A stretch of 64,000 nt of DNA from Podocnemis expansa. Its lineage: Eukaryota > Chordata > Testudines > Podocnemididae. Position numbers and translations under genes: made by a program. Positions 48,150 to 59,600 of this stretch are shown here, piece by piece. The DNA is taken from positions 5,280,273 through 5,344,272 of the forward strand of contig ML682024.1 in assembly GCA_007922195.1 (NCBI GenBank). The letters run 5' to 3'. Numbering within the stretch: the first letter of the stretch is position 1; each line of letters starts with the position of its first letter. The notes under the pieces were generated by a model. The model was given only the letters and a program-made list of their open reading frames with translations, ran no database searches and was not told the origin of the DNA.

Positions 48150-49088
48150 ATGGGCAACTCCAACTGGACATCCATCTCAGAGTTCGTGCTCCTTGGCCTG
48201 ACTGAACGCCAGGACCTGCAGCCGCTGATCTTTGCTGGGCTCCTGGCCACCTATCTGGTGAACCTGTTGGGGAACTCCCTGCTGCTGGGTGCGGTGTGGG
48301 CTGATCCCCGGCTCCGCAGTCCCATGTACTTCCTCCTCAGTCAGCTGGCTGTGGTGGACATGAGCTTTGCCTCCATCACGCTGCCCCAGGCCCTGGTGCA
48401 GGCCCTAACCCAGCACCGGGCTGTCCCCTTTGCCAGGTGCATGGCCCAGCTGTTCCTTTTCTTGGTTGTGGGCTGCATGGAGGGGTATCTGCTGGCTGCC
48501 ATGGCCTATGACCGCTACGTGGCCATCTGTGACCCATTGCGCTATGCTGCTGTGGTAACACGACCCCTGTGCCTCAAGATGGTGGCTGCCTCCTGGGCTT
48601 TGCTAATCCCCCACTCCCTGCTGCACACCGTCATGGCCTCCCAGTTGCATTACTGCGGCCACCGTCTGCAACATTTCTTCTGCGATGTGCCCCCCCTGCT
48701 GCACCTCTCCTGCACCCGGCCCTTCTCCAATGAGCTGGTGGTCTTCACTGAGGGCATCCTGGTGGTGCTGGCCCCTTTCATCTTCATCCTGGCCTCCTAT
48801 GTCCGCATCGGAGTCACTGTGGGTCGCCTGCGCTCTATCCATGGCCTGCGCAAGGCCCTCTCCACCTGTGGCTCCCACTTGACTGTGGTGACACTCTTCT
48901 ATGGCACTGTGGCCTGGATCTACTTTCGCCCAGCCTCCAGCTACGCCCTGGGGCGTGATCGGCAGGTAGCCATCTTCTACACGGCGGTGGCACCTGCCCT
49001 GAACCCCCTCATCTACAGCCTGAGGAACAAGGAGGTGTCTGCGGCCCTGTGGAGGGCACGGAGGAAGGTCCTGGCTTGGGGTGTGTGA
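48150..49088 (+). CDS. Olfactory receptor, class II, intact
   Basis: A single-exon frame of 312 residues. Seven hydrophobic spans are visible, with the family signatures GNSLLL in TM1, LRSPMYFLLSQLA in IL1/TM2, MAYDRYVAICDPLRY at the end of TM3, KALSTCGSHLTVV in TM6 and PALNPLIYSLRN in TM7. The extracellular N-terminus has an N-W-T glycosylation site at residue 5. The length and lack of long loops fit class II (tetrapod-type), closest by eye to family 1. It is an odorant-sensing G-protein-coupled receptor expected in ciliary membranes of olfactory neurons. The in-frame frame extends back to 48024, but 48150 is the normal start position and follows a splice acceptor. The ligand is unknown. Confidence 0.96.
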   Translation: MGNSNWTSISEFVLLGLTERQDLQPLIFAGLLATYLVNLLGNSLLLGAVWADPRLRSPMYFLLSQLAVVDMSFASITLPQALVQALTQHRAVPFARCMAQLFLFLVVGCMEGYLLAAMAYDRYVAICDPLRYAAVVTRPLCLKMVAASWALLIPHSLLHTVMASQLHYCGHRLQHFFCDVPPLLHLSCTRPFSNELVVFTEGILVVLAPFIFILASYVRIGVTVGRLRSIHGLRKALSTCGSHLTVVTLFYGTVAWIYFRPASSYALGRDRQVAIFYTAVAPALNPLIYSLRNKEVSAALWRARRKVLAWGV

Positions 49089-49309
49089 ATCCAGTCTGTG
49101 GCTCCATCGCTATGCTTTCTGTCCAAAATGTGTCTGGGGAACCTTTCCCATTTAGGCTCTTGTTTGTCACAACACTTGGTTTTTTTTCTCCTCAGAGATA
49201 AGATTGGTGAAACTTATCCACACACACAATGGCATTTGCCACCTGCGTGAGGGACACATACAAACACAAGTCTTACCATAAGTGAGGCATGTTTTTACAA
49301 GCATTTCTC

Positions 49310-49720
49310 AGCTGGATGAACCCTGAAGCCAGCATAGCCTAGTGTCCTGTGTCCAAGAGAACTCAGTGCTGGAAGCTCCAGAGGAACACACAGTCGCAGA
49401 TAGGGGATGATCTGTCTCACAGGATGTCTGACCCTGGTCTCTAGTAGTTACACCCTGGCTGAAATTCTGAGATAGAAGGATCATGGGTCCTTCTGGAAGG
49501 TTTTCTGGAGTTAGTTATAAATACTCGGGACCATTTTTTTTTTTTATCCCTATAAATGTCTGATCCCTGCATGAATCTAAATTCTTGGCCTCCCTGCCAT
49601 CCTGTGGCAGTAGGTTCCATGGACTAATTGAGTGGCATTTGGAAAGTTATTTTTTTCTATCAGGTTTGGATCGCTTCCTGCCCCCTGTCAAAACCTGGCC
49701 CTGCTAAGATCTCTGGATGG
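49310..49720 (-). mobile_element. CR1 3' fragment
   Basis: Minus-strand CR1 3' region with the gccagcatagcctagtgtcctgt stretch and the ccctgccatcctgtggcagtaggttcc motif shared with other CR1 ends in the window. Confidence 0.6.
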
Positions 49721-49760
49721 CACCAGTCTGTTAGGGTGGGATCCAATTTTTGAATCCTAT

Positions 49761-50278
49761 GGGTATGTCCACACACACTGTTTAAATTGAAATAACACTG
49801 GTTATTTCGATTTCAAAAATGGTAGGTCCACACGACGTTTCCTTATTTTGAAATGAGGAGCTCCCTCATTTCAATTTAAGGAAAGTCATATTGATATAAT
49901 AAAACTGAGTATTATATCGATATGATGGTTAAATCAAAATGGTTATTTCGAAATAACACAGTGAGGACATGTTACTTCAATTTAACTGTTAAATCGATTT
50001 AACACTTTTTGTCCTTCTCCTTCCCAGGTGCTTTCCTTTTTCTATATTTTGAATGGGGGGCATGACACTTCTAGGGAACCATGTTGCCACACCTCCCATG
50101 GTGCACCTCTCCTAAATTGAAATAGCTAGTCCTGTCCACGGACATGCTATTTTGATTTGAGTTTCTAGTGGGGACCTGCTAAATCGATTTAACTTAAATT
50201 GATTGAATGCTTTTTATATTGATTTTATTAAACTGAAATAAGTTAAATTGATTTAACTGTGTAAGTGTGGACATAGCC
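49761..50278. mobile_element. MITE with GGSTATGTCCACAC termini
   Basis: Termini GGGTATGTCCACAC and GTGTGGACATAGCC are inverted repeats with one mismatch, flanked by TAT on both sides. The AT-rich body is full of gaaataa and ttaaatcgattta palindromes. It resembles the 45688 element in design and the 58319 element in terminal sequence. Confidence 0.75.
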
Positions 50279-50464
50279 TATGTGTTGCTAATTTCCCTGT
50301 GTCTGGACACAGCTCCTTGCTCCTAGCCAATCAGGGCCTTGGTGCACTGCAAAGTGCAGACCCTGCGACTCATAACTTTCTTGGGCAGCGTCTAGTAAAT
50401 TTCCCCAGATGTTGACTGTTGGAAAGTGGAAGCAAGTTGATAAAGGTGTTCCCATCACCTAGAG

Positions 50465-50585
50465 CAGTGTTTCTCAATCTTTTGGCTACCAGAGAGTGAG
50501 TTGCTATCTCCTGAAGCTGTGTGTAAGCTGTCAAGGAGATCTTAGGGACTGGGCCTGGTCCATGGACCAACCATTGAGAAACATG
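50465..50585. mobile_element. Probable short hAT-like MITE
   Basis: CAGTGTTTCTCAAT on the left and ATTGAGAAACATGG on the right are inverted repeats around about 90 bases. The duplication is unclear, so ends are approximate. Confidence 0.5.
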
Positions 50586-51183
50586 GCCCTAAAATGTTAA
50601 CGAGGAAAGGTGTAGCAGAGTGAAAGAAGGATGAGTGGGGCAGGGTCCTCATCCAACAGGCCTATTGATTTTCCTCAAAGACTGCCCTGAAATCATGCCT
50701 GGTAACCAAGTGAATTGTGGGCCTGGAAATCAATTAGGTTGCTCTTCTGCAACAGGGCTGGGAGCCTCTGACCAGAGAGGCAGCTCAAAGCAAGGGCCTA
50801 AACCCTGCTTGCTAGCCTGGGAATAGTTGATCACATGGTGTACACTGGGCCTGTGTTCCTCCAACAGTGAGACTGCAAAGGAGGGTTAGCCCTGGAAACA
50901 GAAACTGGGTCTCCTTTTTTCTCTCCTTGTTTTGTCTTCTAGGACTGGATTTTTACCCCACCCCCTGCCCATTTCACCTTGTTTCGCTTCTCCAACGAGG
51001 CCAGCACTGTCTCTATAGGTTTACTGTAGCCACTCTGTGCAGCTAAACATCCAGTGGCTGCAATGAAAGCTTGACTTAACTTTACACTGCAGCTGCTTTC
51101 ACTGACTCCCCATCTTTACCTGTATCAATAATAAAAGGCTAACCGGATGTGGAAAGGTGTGTTTACCAGCGGCAGTCTCCACC

Positions 51184-51245
51184 CTCATAAGAGCATATCG
51201 GTGCAAACAATGGTCCACCTAGGCCAGCGTCCTGTCTTCCAACAG
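51184..51245 (-). mobile_element. CR1 3' end remnant
   Basis: Short stretch cataagagcat...ggtccacctaggccagcgtcctgtcttc matching the CR1 3' ends at 46470 and 49310. Confidence 0.5.
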
Positions 51246-51549
51246 CCCCCTTCTTGCTGCCCCTTTCCAAACCCTGGAATGTGCTCTGGCCTCCCCTCCT
51301 CCTGACTCCTCAGCCCTCTCTCCTGGCCCAGCCCCAGGGGAGCAGAGAGGCTTGGGTGCAGCTGCTGGCACTTTGCCCCTGTTGGGTGAGAAAGCACCTA
51401 GCACAGCAGCCACTCCAGGTTGCTCCTGTACCTTCAGTGCCCTGAGACCGTTCCACATTGGGCTGGCAGTGCTACTGGTGACTTGAGGCTGCCCGCCACA
51501 GGCACAAGGAGGAGCCAGACCACGACCTGGGGCTGAGGTTGATCTAAAT

Positions 51550-51741
51550 CAGGGGTCTCCAACTCAAATCACCACAAGGGCTGCATGAGGACTAGTAGAG
51601 GACCACATGAAGATTAGTACAGTAGCCCGAGGGCTGAACCACTGAAATCTTTCCATACAATGATATTGCAAATATCGTTAATGACTGTGTCACTGTGGGC
51701 CACAGGAAATAGCTTTAGTGGCTGCATGTTTGAGACCCCTG
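51550..51741. mobile_element. hAT-like MITE with perfect 8-bp duplication
   Basis: Termini CAGGGGTCTC and GAGACCCCTG are perfect inverted repeats. ATCTAAAT flanks both sides (51542-51549 and 51742-51749), a perfect TSD. It is 192 bp with no coding capacity. Confidence 0.88.
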
Positions 51742-51749
51742 ATCTAAAT

Positions 51750-53450
51750 GAACTCAACCTCATTTTGCAGTGTAGATAGGAGTCATTCTCTTGTTCCCAA
51801 GGTCCTTTGCTCAGCCCTCCAGCAGAAGGATGAGTCTGTGTGTCAGTCAGCAAAAGGCAGCTGGGGCTGGCAGAGGAGGAGCAGAGAGGCCTGCACAGCC
51901 AGAAAATGGCTGTGAGTGAGCATGGCTCTCACAGCAGGCTGCAGGTGGGTTTGGTTTGGAAGGGGACAGGAAGTTGGGAGCAATGGGGTGCTGGTAGGAA
52001 GGTAAGCAGGGAGAGCGAAGGACAGCAGCACCGGGGGCAGTGCCTGGCTGGCTTTGGAAAACATAAGAGGCTGTGTTGATGCTTCCCCATGGCCAGGGAG
52101 AGAGACATTCAGCAAAGCTCTGCCAGCTGTAGTGTAAAAAACAGTGTGCCTTCAGGTTTTGTAACCTTGGCTGTACTGCACATGCTCAGATCTGTTGGGC
52201 ATGCTCAGTAAAGTTCCTTGTTGCTGCTTTGGTGAACTTCTGCCCATACTTGCTATCAGTTTTTGCTCCCTCTTTTTACAGGTGTTGAAGGTGGATCTTT
52301 ATGGGTGAGTTTGGTGTGGTGGCTGGGCAGTGTGAGCAGGGGGCGAAATGTGACTGGCCTGGGGGGTTGGGCACTCTGGTGGAGGGGCAGGAGCGGTGTA
52401 AGGTGACAAATCAGGTGATGGAGGGGTAGAACCCAGCGTCCAGCCCAGGCCTTAGAAAAGGGCTTCCAGGTCTTAGAAAAGTGGCACAAAGTCAGCATTC
52501 AGAGGGACAGGGGGTGTAATATTGACCCCAAGGGGAGAGTCCTCTCCCCTGATTGCAAAAATGTGGTGGGGGTGCTTTATTGGTTTCACACTTAGGGGAA
52601 AAAGGTGTTTTACTGAGAAACTGCTGTGGCTTTCATGCTGGCTTGTTGAAGGCAGCTTGTCCTTTTAAAGGCACAGGCATCCCAATATCTTAAGCCATCA
52701 GCACCTGTTTTTCTGATGTGTTTTTTATTGTGGTTTTTAATTCTCACACTTTAAACTTTTACAGCATAAGAGTCTTTTTTTCATTTGTTCCAGATTGCCC
52801 AATTGCTTGTCCTGCTATCAAGACTTGTTTTGCCATTGTTCCACAAATGAGGATTCCCTTTTTCTGTGCTTATTGCTTTTTCATATCTGTATGCAATTAC
52901 AGTTATGTTTTACTGTCTGTTATGTTACTGACAACACTCTTGCTGTATTTTAATAAATATTGAAGATTTTTGCACGCTATTTATTTTATAGTAATGATTT
53001 CTTATGATACATGCAGACACTCACATTATTACCTGTGTATTACGAGTTTCAAGTAGGCACCTGCATCTCCACTATGAAATGAACTAGACTCCTATGGTTC
53101 TGAGTTGCACTTGCTAAGTCACAGGGGGGGAGTCAAGGCACAGTCAGAATCTGTTATTCCAGGCTTAGGTATGTGGATGTCCCTCCTGTGGAATGTGATA
53201 CCTGGTCTCTTGTGACCCAGTTTCTATACTGTGTGTATTTGTAACAAACTGTTTGGAGTTAGAGAAGGTCCATTCCAGTTCTATCTTCTATAGTACTCTT
53301 ACATATACAATAGCATAACAGAATGACAGCCTTTGTCTTTTCCAGTTGTGTAAAACCATGAAAACCCATGTCTCCCCCCCCCCCAATGTGACAGTGTTTT
53401 TGTCTGAGTTGCAAATTCATACCTGTGTTTGGTTAGTAAAGCAAACCAAG
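51750..53450. other. Intergenic, no gene recognised
   Basis: No exon or named repeat found. The AT-rich frame at 52718-52963 looks hydrophobic by composition only. Confidence 0.45.
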
Positions 53451-53454
53451 CTTG

Positions 53455-53705
53455 GAGTCTTATGGCACTTAAACACCAATAGACTGATTCTTGCTTGAAC
53501 TTTTATGCGAGACAATCACACTTGGTGAGATGCTTTGAAGAGAGGGAATTTACAGAATGGGATGAAAAGAAATACAGCCATTTAACTTCATCCCATTTGG
53601 TGAATTCCCCCTCTTGAAAGTGTTTGACCAAGTAGCATTATGTCTCAGAAGAGCTCATGCCAGAAATCAATCAGTTTGTCCTTAAGTGCCAGAAGACTTC
53701 TACTT
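53455..53705. repeat. Two inverted copies of the AAAGCTCATGC-family repeat
   Basis: A reverse copy (53455-53560; ggagtcttatggcactt to tgagatgctttgaag) and a forward copy (53615-53705; agagctcatgc to taagtgccagaagacttc) face each other around about 60 bases. Confidence 0.6.
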
Positions 53706-53709
53706 TTTT

Positions 53710-54925
53710 TCTTGCTGGTACCTGATGGCGAAACCAGGTCTAAGCTGTGACTTCACAAATGACCTGACTCAAGTTTCTGGCAAACTGTTCTTTTCCTACC
53801 ATCAAAACTTTTATCTTCACTGAATTTGTAAGACCAGTGGCCTTTGTGTGGTGAGGGATCACACTCATCGCAACAAAGCAGTGCACGTCATGCTTTTGTC
53901 TGCCTCCTGCATGTGCTGCTGAGTACTCAAGGCATGTTTTAGAGAAAATATAAGCTGTCATCTACACCAAGCCTTATCAAACTTTTCTTACTGATTTTCA
54001 TTTAACTGAACCAATTCAAGGTATATATTATTTGTTCTTTAGACTCTTGTCTGAAGCTGATGGAAATGATTACAAATCAAGACCTTCAATAATTTTTAGG
54101 TGGTCTGTGTGGGAGAAATATTAAAACATACCTCAGTTTACTTTAATGTTTTTCCTAATACTTATAATGCAGTATAGGTTAAAAAAAAAAAAAGAGGTGG
54201 GGTATATAAAGAAGAGTGTTTTCTTCCTCACAGGTTTCAGTAAATCTGCTACTGAGGATATTGGGGGGGTGGTCTCCTCCTTAAGCTAATGAACCCATGT
54301 CTGCACACAAATTTTGCATTACTTCTCAGAGCAACTGTAGGCTCTGTTTCTAAAATTGAACTCAAAAGTCAGAAACATGTTTCTTCCATTGAGAGCTCTC
54401 ACCAAGAAATGCCAACCATAGCCCTTTATTATCACTTTAAATTGTCAATATACAGAGAGTGACTCTTGTATGTTTCCTTGCATTGTTATTTTTATGAAAA
54501 CATTCCTAATGTCGTGTCTAGAACCACTATTTCTTCCCTAAAAGAACTGCTTAATAATCTGTTCTACTGCATCAGAGACACCATCAGGTTATTACATAAC
54601 TTTACTTCATAGTTCTCCTGGCTGATCCGGACGTGCTTTCTGTGTCCAGCAGCCTGAGTGGAAGACTGTATATGCTCTGACCTGTGAGCTGCAGTGAGTG
54701 TCCAGAGCCCCGACCCCCCACCAGGAACTCTTTTTTTCTTACTTGAAAGCTGGCTCTTGTACTCAAACTATGGCACAGTTCCCCAGGATTATACTGGAAA
54801 CTGTGTACTAATGTAAATCCTTTTTAAATTAAATTTGGTTATTAGAGAAATTTGGTTACCTCAAGGTTTGCACCACTGGGATATGATGAGCATAATGTTG
54901 AAGAGAGTTCTATACATATACATAC
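53710..54925. other. Intergenic, AT-rich, no gene recognised
   Basis: No feature found except a poly-A run near 54180. Confidence 0.45.
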
Positions 54926-54929
54926 ATAC

Positions 54930-55497
54930 CAATGTTCCCTCTAAGCTGCGCTGGCACGCTGCAGCGCAACCCGCTGCAGCCGCCAGCGCATCGCCGGCAG
55001 CCACAGTCCCTGGTTAGAGGTCCTCTGGGGCTGGGAGTTTTCAAAACTCCCGCCCAGAGAAGCTCTAACGGCGCATGCCCAGAAAATCTGGGCATGCTCC
55101 GTAGAGCTTCTCTGGCCCCAGGAGCTGTGGCTGGGCCATCTGGCTCCGGGGATAGGGGAAGTTTCGGGGGGTGGCCGGCTGGGCGCAGGGGGGCTGCTGG
55201 GCAGCCGGGAGTGGGCCCATGGGAGCGGGGGGGGCAGCCAGGAGCAGGCCCACGGGGATGGGGGGGCTGCCGGGAAAAGGCCCACGGGAACGGGAGGGCC
55301 TTCAAGTGCCGGGGTGGCCGGGATTGGGCCCACGGGGGCGGGCGGGCCGCCAGGAGCGGGCCCGCAGGGGTGGGGGGGGCCGCTGGGGGGGCAGGAGCGG
55401 GCCCACGGGGAGGGGCAGCGCAGCAAGCCCATGGGGGGGGCAGCACAGTGAGCAACATGAGTTGCTCAGCTGCCACCAACTCTTAGAGGGAACATTG
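54930..55497. mobile_element. GC-rich element with CAATGTTCCCTCTAAG termini
   Basis: Perfect 16-base inverted termini CAATGTTCCCTCTAAG and CTTAGAGGGAACATTG bound 568 bp. Flanking ATACATAC and ATATATAT could be a degraded 8-bp duplication in a TA-rich site, pointing to hAT. The interior (about 55150-55450) is an extremely GC-rich minisatellite built from cgggagcgggcccacgggg-like units. It creates long artificial open frames on both strands. Confidence 0.72.
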
Positions 55498-55520
55498 ATA
55501 TATATATATATATATATACA
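55498..55520. repeat. TA dinucleotide microsatellite
   Basis: A (TA)n run next to the GC-rich element, continuing as tacatacaca. Confidence 0.85.
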
Positions 55521-55524
55521 TACA

Positions 55525-56600
55525 CACAGATATTGTAGGGATATGGTGTTAATTGCCATCTATAGCCTTATTCATTCTAAATTCATTGTGCTCGCTCCTA
55601 ACTTTATTGATTTAATTGGTTTATGGTTTTAATTCACTTTTGTAACACTTTCAGCTGAGGTATAACTTGTTTCTTATTTTCTGTCAATCTGTATATATTG
55701 TAACTATGTTTCTTATTGTGCCTCCTAATTAATTACTTCCCATTTGTAATAGTACCCCAATATTTGTATATTTTCCCTGCCAATCTTTGTTTCATTTTAA
55801 TTGTTTCACATTAATAGTCTTAGTTTGGTATTTGCAATTTTGTCACATTACTCATGTCACTCTTCATTTAGCTTTATTGGAATGTTATATGTATTTTCTC
55901 TTAGACAGGCTGGAGCTTTTGTGGAATGCTTGGACTCCAACCACTGCCCTTTGGGGCTTGTGTTGCTTCAGGGGAACATCTCTTTTCTCCGAGCCACACA
56001 GCCCCAGCCTGTACTGCATGAGAATTTGTCTTTATTTATCCCTAAGGCTATGGTTCTACCAATACTTTCCCCCCAATCTCTGTAACATTCCAGACTAAAT
56101 GTTTTCCAAACTCCATATTGTGAATGGAAACTACATATTGAACAAAGTGTGGATGAAGGGTGTATGCTGTATGTGTGAACAACTTCCAAACTGCCATTTC
56201 ATCCTGACAAGGCGTGAAGTCCATGCAAGGCTGAAGAGCATGAAAAGGATACACCCCAGTAACAAAAGAAGTAAAAATCAAACCATCAAGATAAAGTTGA
56301 AATTCACATCTGCTAACAGGAGCAGTGTGATTCACCCATGGACTTTTTGTCATGCCTGCGATTCTTCAACAATCAGTAGTGGTGCATAAGCAACAGTACC
56401 CACCAGACTTCTACTGAAGACAAAACTGTAAGAGACTGGGTGAGATCACAAGGCTTTGGGGAACTATTCTGCACAAGATCCAGAAGTAAGGAGCATCGCT
56501 GTGAGCCCGACAGACACTCTGCTCCTCCTTGTGCCCATTTTCCCTGCCCAGGTAGCTGCCACGAGCCACAAACTCCAGCAACAAACCCAAGCTGCGATCT
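55525..56600. other. Upstream region and possible 5' UTR of the integrase-protease gene
   Basis: AT-rich without coding exons up to about 56400. A more GC-balanced stretch at 56400-56600 leads into the proposed first exon. No TATA box is clearly placed. Confidence 0.35.
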
Positions 56601-56606
56601 CAAGCC

Positions 56607-59600
56607 ATGACCAGGACTGGTAAGTATCAGCCAGAAGGACAGCTACTGGTGTCTTTGGGCACATTGTTGTGTATGTGTGTGTGATAAGAATTAATTCTGG
56701 GTCTTATTATAAATGGGGCAGATATCCCTGTCCTTTCCCTGACCATGTGGCAGGGCACAGCCCCAGTGTTGCTGCTTGGACACCTTGAGCTGTCAGCCAA
56801 GGCTGGGGCTGTAGAAAGGAAGGGTCAGGGGTGCCTAGACTGGCCAAGTAAGGGGGCCCTGGGGTTCATTGGCCTGGACATTGGGGGTGGGGATTCAGGG
56901 AAGCCAGGAAAATCATGTCAGGGCCTGTGGGTTGGGGAGGGGTTCTTGGAGTGTTATGTTATGACCAATGCTTTTCAAAATTGCATACAGAAATTCAACA
57001 CAGTACAGTAACAAACTGTTTTGTGCTTCTGGACTATGTGTAACCCAGATCCCTAAAAAGGAGTAGTCCCTTTCAGGGACTCCTTATGGCTGGGTTATGT
57101 TGCTGGGCAGATTGGAAGTGGGATCTTCTCCCATGAAAGCTCATGCAAAAAATAAATCTGTTAGTCTTACAGTGCCACACAACTCCTTGTTGGTTTTTTT
57201 TGGCAGAATTGGCAGCACACAAACCAGAATCTGCTGGGGGGAGTGTGTGGGAGCACACTGAATATGTTGTAGAAGTTTTATTTTTATGCTGAGTAGTAGC
57301 AGTTTAATGTGTGATGTGAAGTCTGAGCATGTGAGTCTTTGAGTGCACTGGATCCTGGCTCTTCTGCTGCTTTCTGCAGAGGTTTCTCTGTGATGCAGTG
57401 GAGAGGGGCAAGTAACTGCATTATAGCCCACCCGAGCAAGTTACACATGCATGTTGTTTGTGTTATGCTTTGAAGTAATGTTACATGGCTTTATCTTTAA
57501 CACTATTTTGACTGGAAAATCTTCTCCTACAGATATACTGTAGCATATGAACAGCACGAATATGTCAGGTAATGCAAACCTTTCCATTTTATATGAAAAG
57601 TGATCAAGGTCTATATGCTGAGCCAATGGGCAACAAAGACATAAGACATTTCTTGTGGTGGATTCATCCCCAATAGTGAGCACAACCAAGCAGTACACTT
57701 TTGACTCTGTGTCGTAGTCTGTCTGCTTAAAACCAGACCTGAGTTCTGTCCAAAGAAAGACTATCAAGTCTTACTGCTTCTGGATGAAAGTGCGTTCTGT
57801 GTGTTGGGGTTGGGGGCAAATATGGACTCAGTCAGTACTTGGATAATTTAACATTCGTTCAGCAACACACAGCAGCATTGTCCCCTGTCTGTTTTCATCA
57901 GTCATGGACCCATCAGTTCACAGTGGCAGTGAAGTACTAACCATTACAAAACAATGCTTTTCCAGTGTAACTAAAGGAAAGTTTCTGTATACTGCTGGCA
58001 TGATCACGTTTCTATTTAGGTTTGCAATGTGTGATTTAAAAAAACACTTGCCCAAAAAGTGTTAGTGGGAGATATGAGATTTATTAATTTGGTAAATTAC
58101 TTGACTGTGACTGTTTGCTTCCTTTATCACTTTAATTATGATTTGAAGAGACAAGAAAATCCTTTGAGGAAAAAATTGCATGGGTGTTTGCATATAAGAG
58201 AACCAATAAATACCCAGAGGGAATGAGCAAAGGAGAAAAATTTACTCTGCGTCACCTTGCTGCTAAATACTCTTTGGAAGGCAAGTAACATTTACTCCGT
58301 GTAATCTATTTTCCTATAGCTATGTCCAGACCTGCATGTGTACTTTGAAGTAATAAAATTAGAAATAAAACCCTTAATTTGATTTAACTGAAATTGAATG
58401 AAGGAAACATAAAATCGAAATAGTTAGTGAAGATGCAGGACTTGCTATTTGGTTTTGGGAGAGGGACACCGTGGTTTACGATTATGGTTAGCGTTAGGGT
58501 GCCTGGGGTGGGGGGGGGCCTCTGCTTCAGCCACAGGCAGGGGGACTTCCTCAGCCTCCCCACACCACTTCACGGCTCAGGGTGGGGAAGGGGAAGCCCC
58601 CCACCACCCCTAGAAGTGGCAGTGGGAGGTGGTAGACTCCCAGGGGTGGGGCCTCCCTCGGAGTCCACTCCCCTATTTTGGAATAACATGTCACAGTGAA
58701 CATGCTATTTTGACCTTCTTTTTTCATTATTTTGAAATAAGGGAGCTGCTGCTTTCAAAATAAGGAAAATGTAATCTGGCTGTGTCTATTCTAAAATCAA
58801 AACAACTGCTGTTGTTTCAATTTACAAGGCTTGTGTCGACCTAGCCATGACATTTATTTCCAGGGCTGACAATTGCTGTTCAATTCCAATGGGTTTGATA
58901 CTTACTTCATGACGTCTCAAGATATGCAAACATGCAAGGTCAACCAAACCACAAATTAAAACACTGAAAAAATTAAATATAAGGTCCCTCTAGAGCATTT
59001 CAGTTTTCTACATTTTACATTGGATGGCTCGAAAACATGGCCACAATGCTGACATGTTTATTGCATGCTTACAAACCAAAAAGACCATACACTGTTGACA
59101 ATATATGAATTATTAAAAAACAGGTACTTACTTATGGATGCATCTTTTTTTTCTTTCCCAATAACAGGAAATTTGCTGTATTATTCCTCAAGAGGAACAA
59201 AGCATAAAGTAATACATACCATGAAGGAAGCCAAGGAGATCTTTCAGCATCACCATAGCGGTGCAATTGGTGGACATCAGGGAATACGCAAAACATTATC
59301 TGCAGTGTCTGCTAGAAATTACTGGCCAGGGATGACAAATGACATAGCTGATTGGGTATGTTATCATGCGATATAGAGAAGAGAGCACAGAAAAAAATTA
59401 CTAATTTTTTTCTTAGACTCATCATACCATAAAATAATATTCTGCTCATGGAACATACCGTATTGCGTATATTATTTGAAAGTGTCAATCCATTTTAAAA
59501 GGAAACATTTTTTCTTTGGGAGGAAGATGATTAATTAAGGATCTTTTCTTCCTTCCAAAACAGGTTGCCTTATGCCCAGATTGTCAGAAAGTGGGAAAGG

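Noticed and set aside
54910..55632. Long Pro- or Gly-rich frames of 150-190 codons
   Set aside because: They are translations of the GC minisatellite inside the element at 54930-55497.
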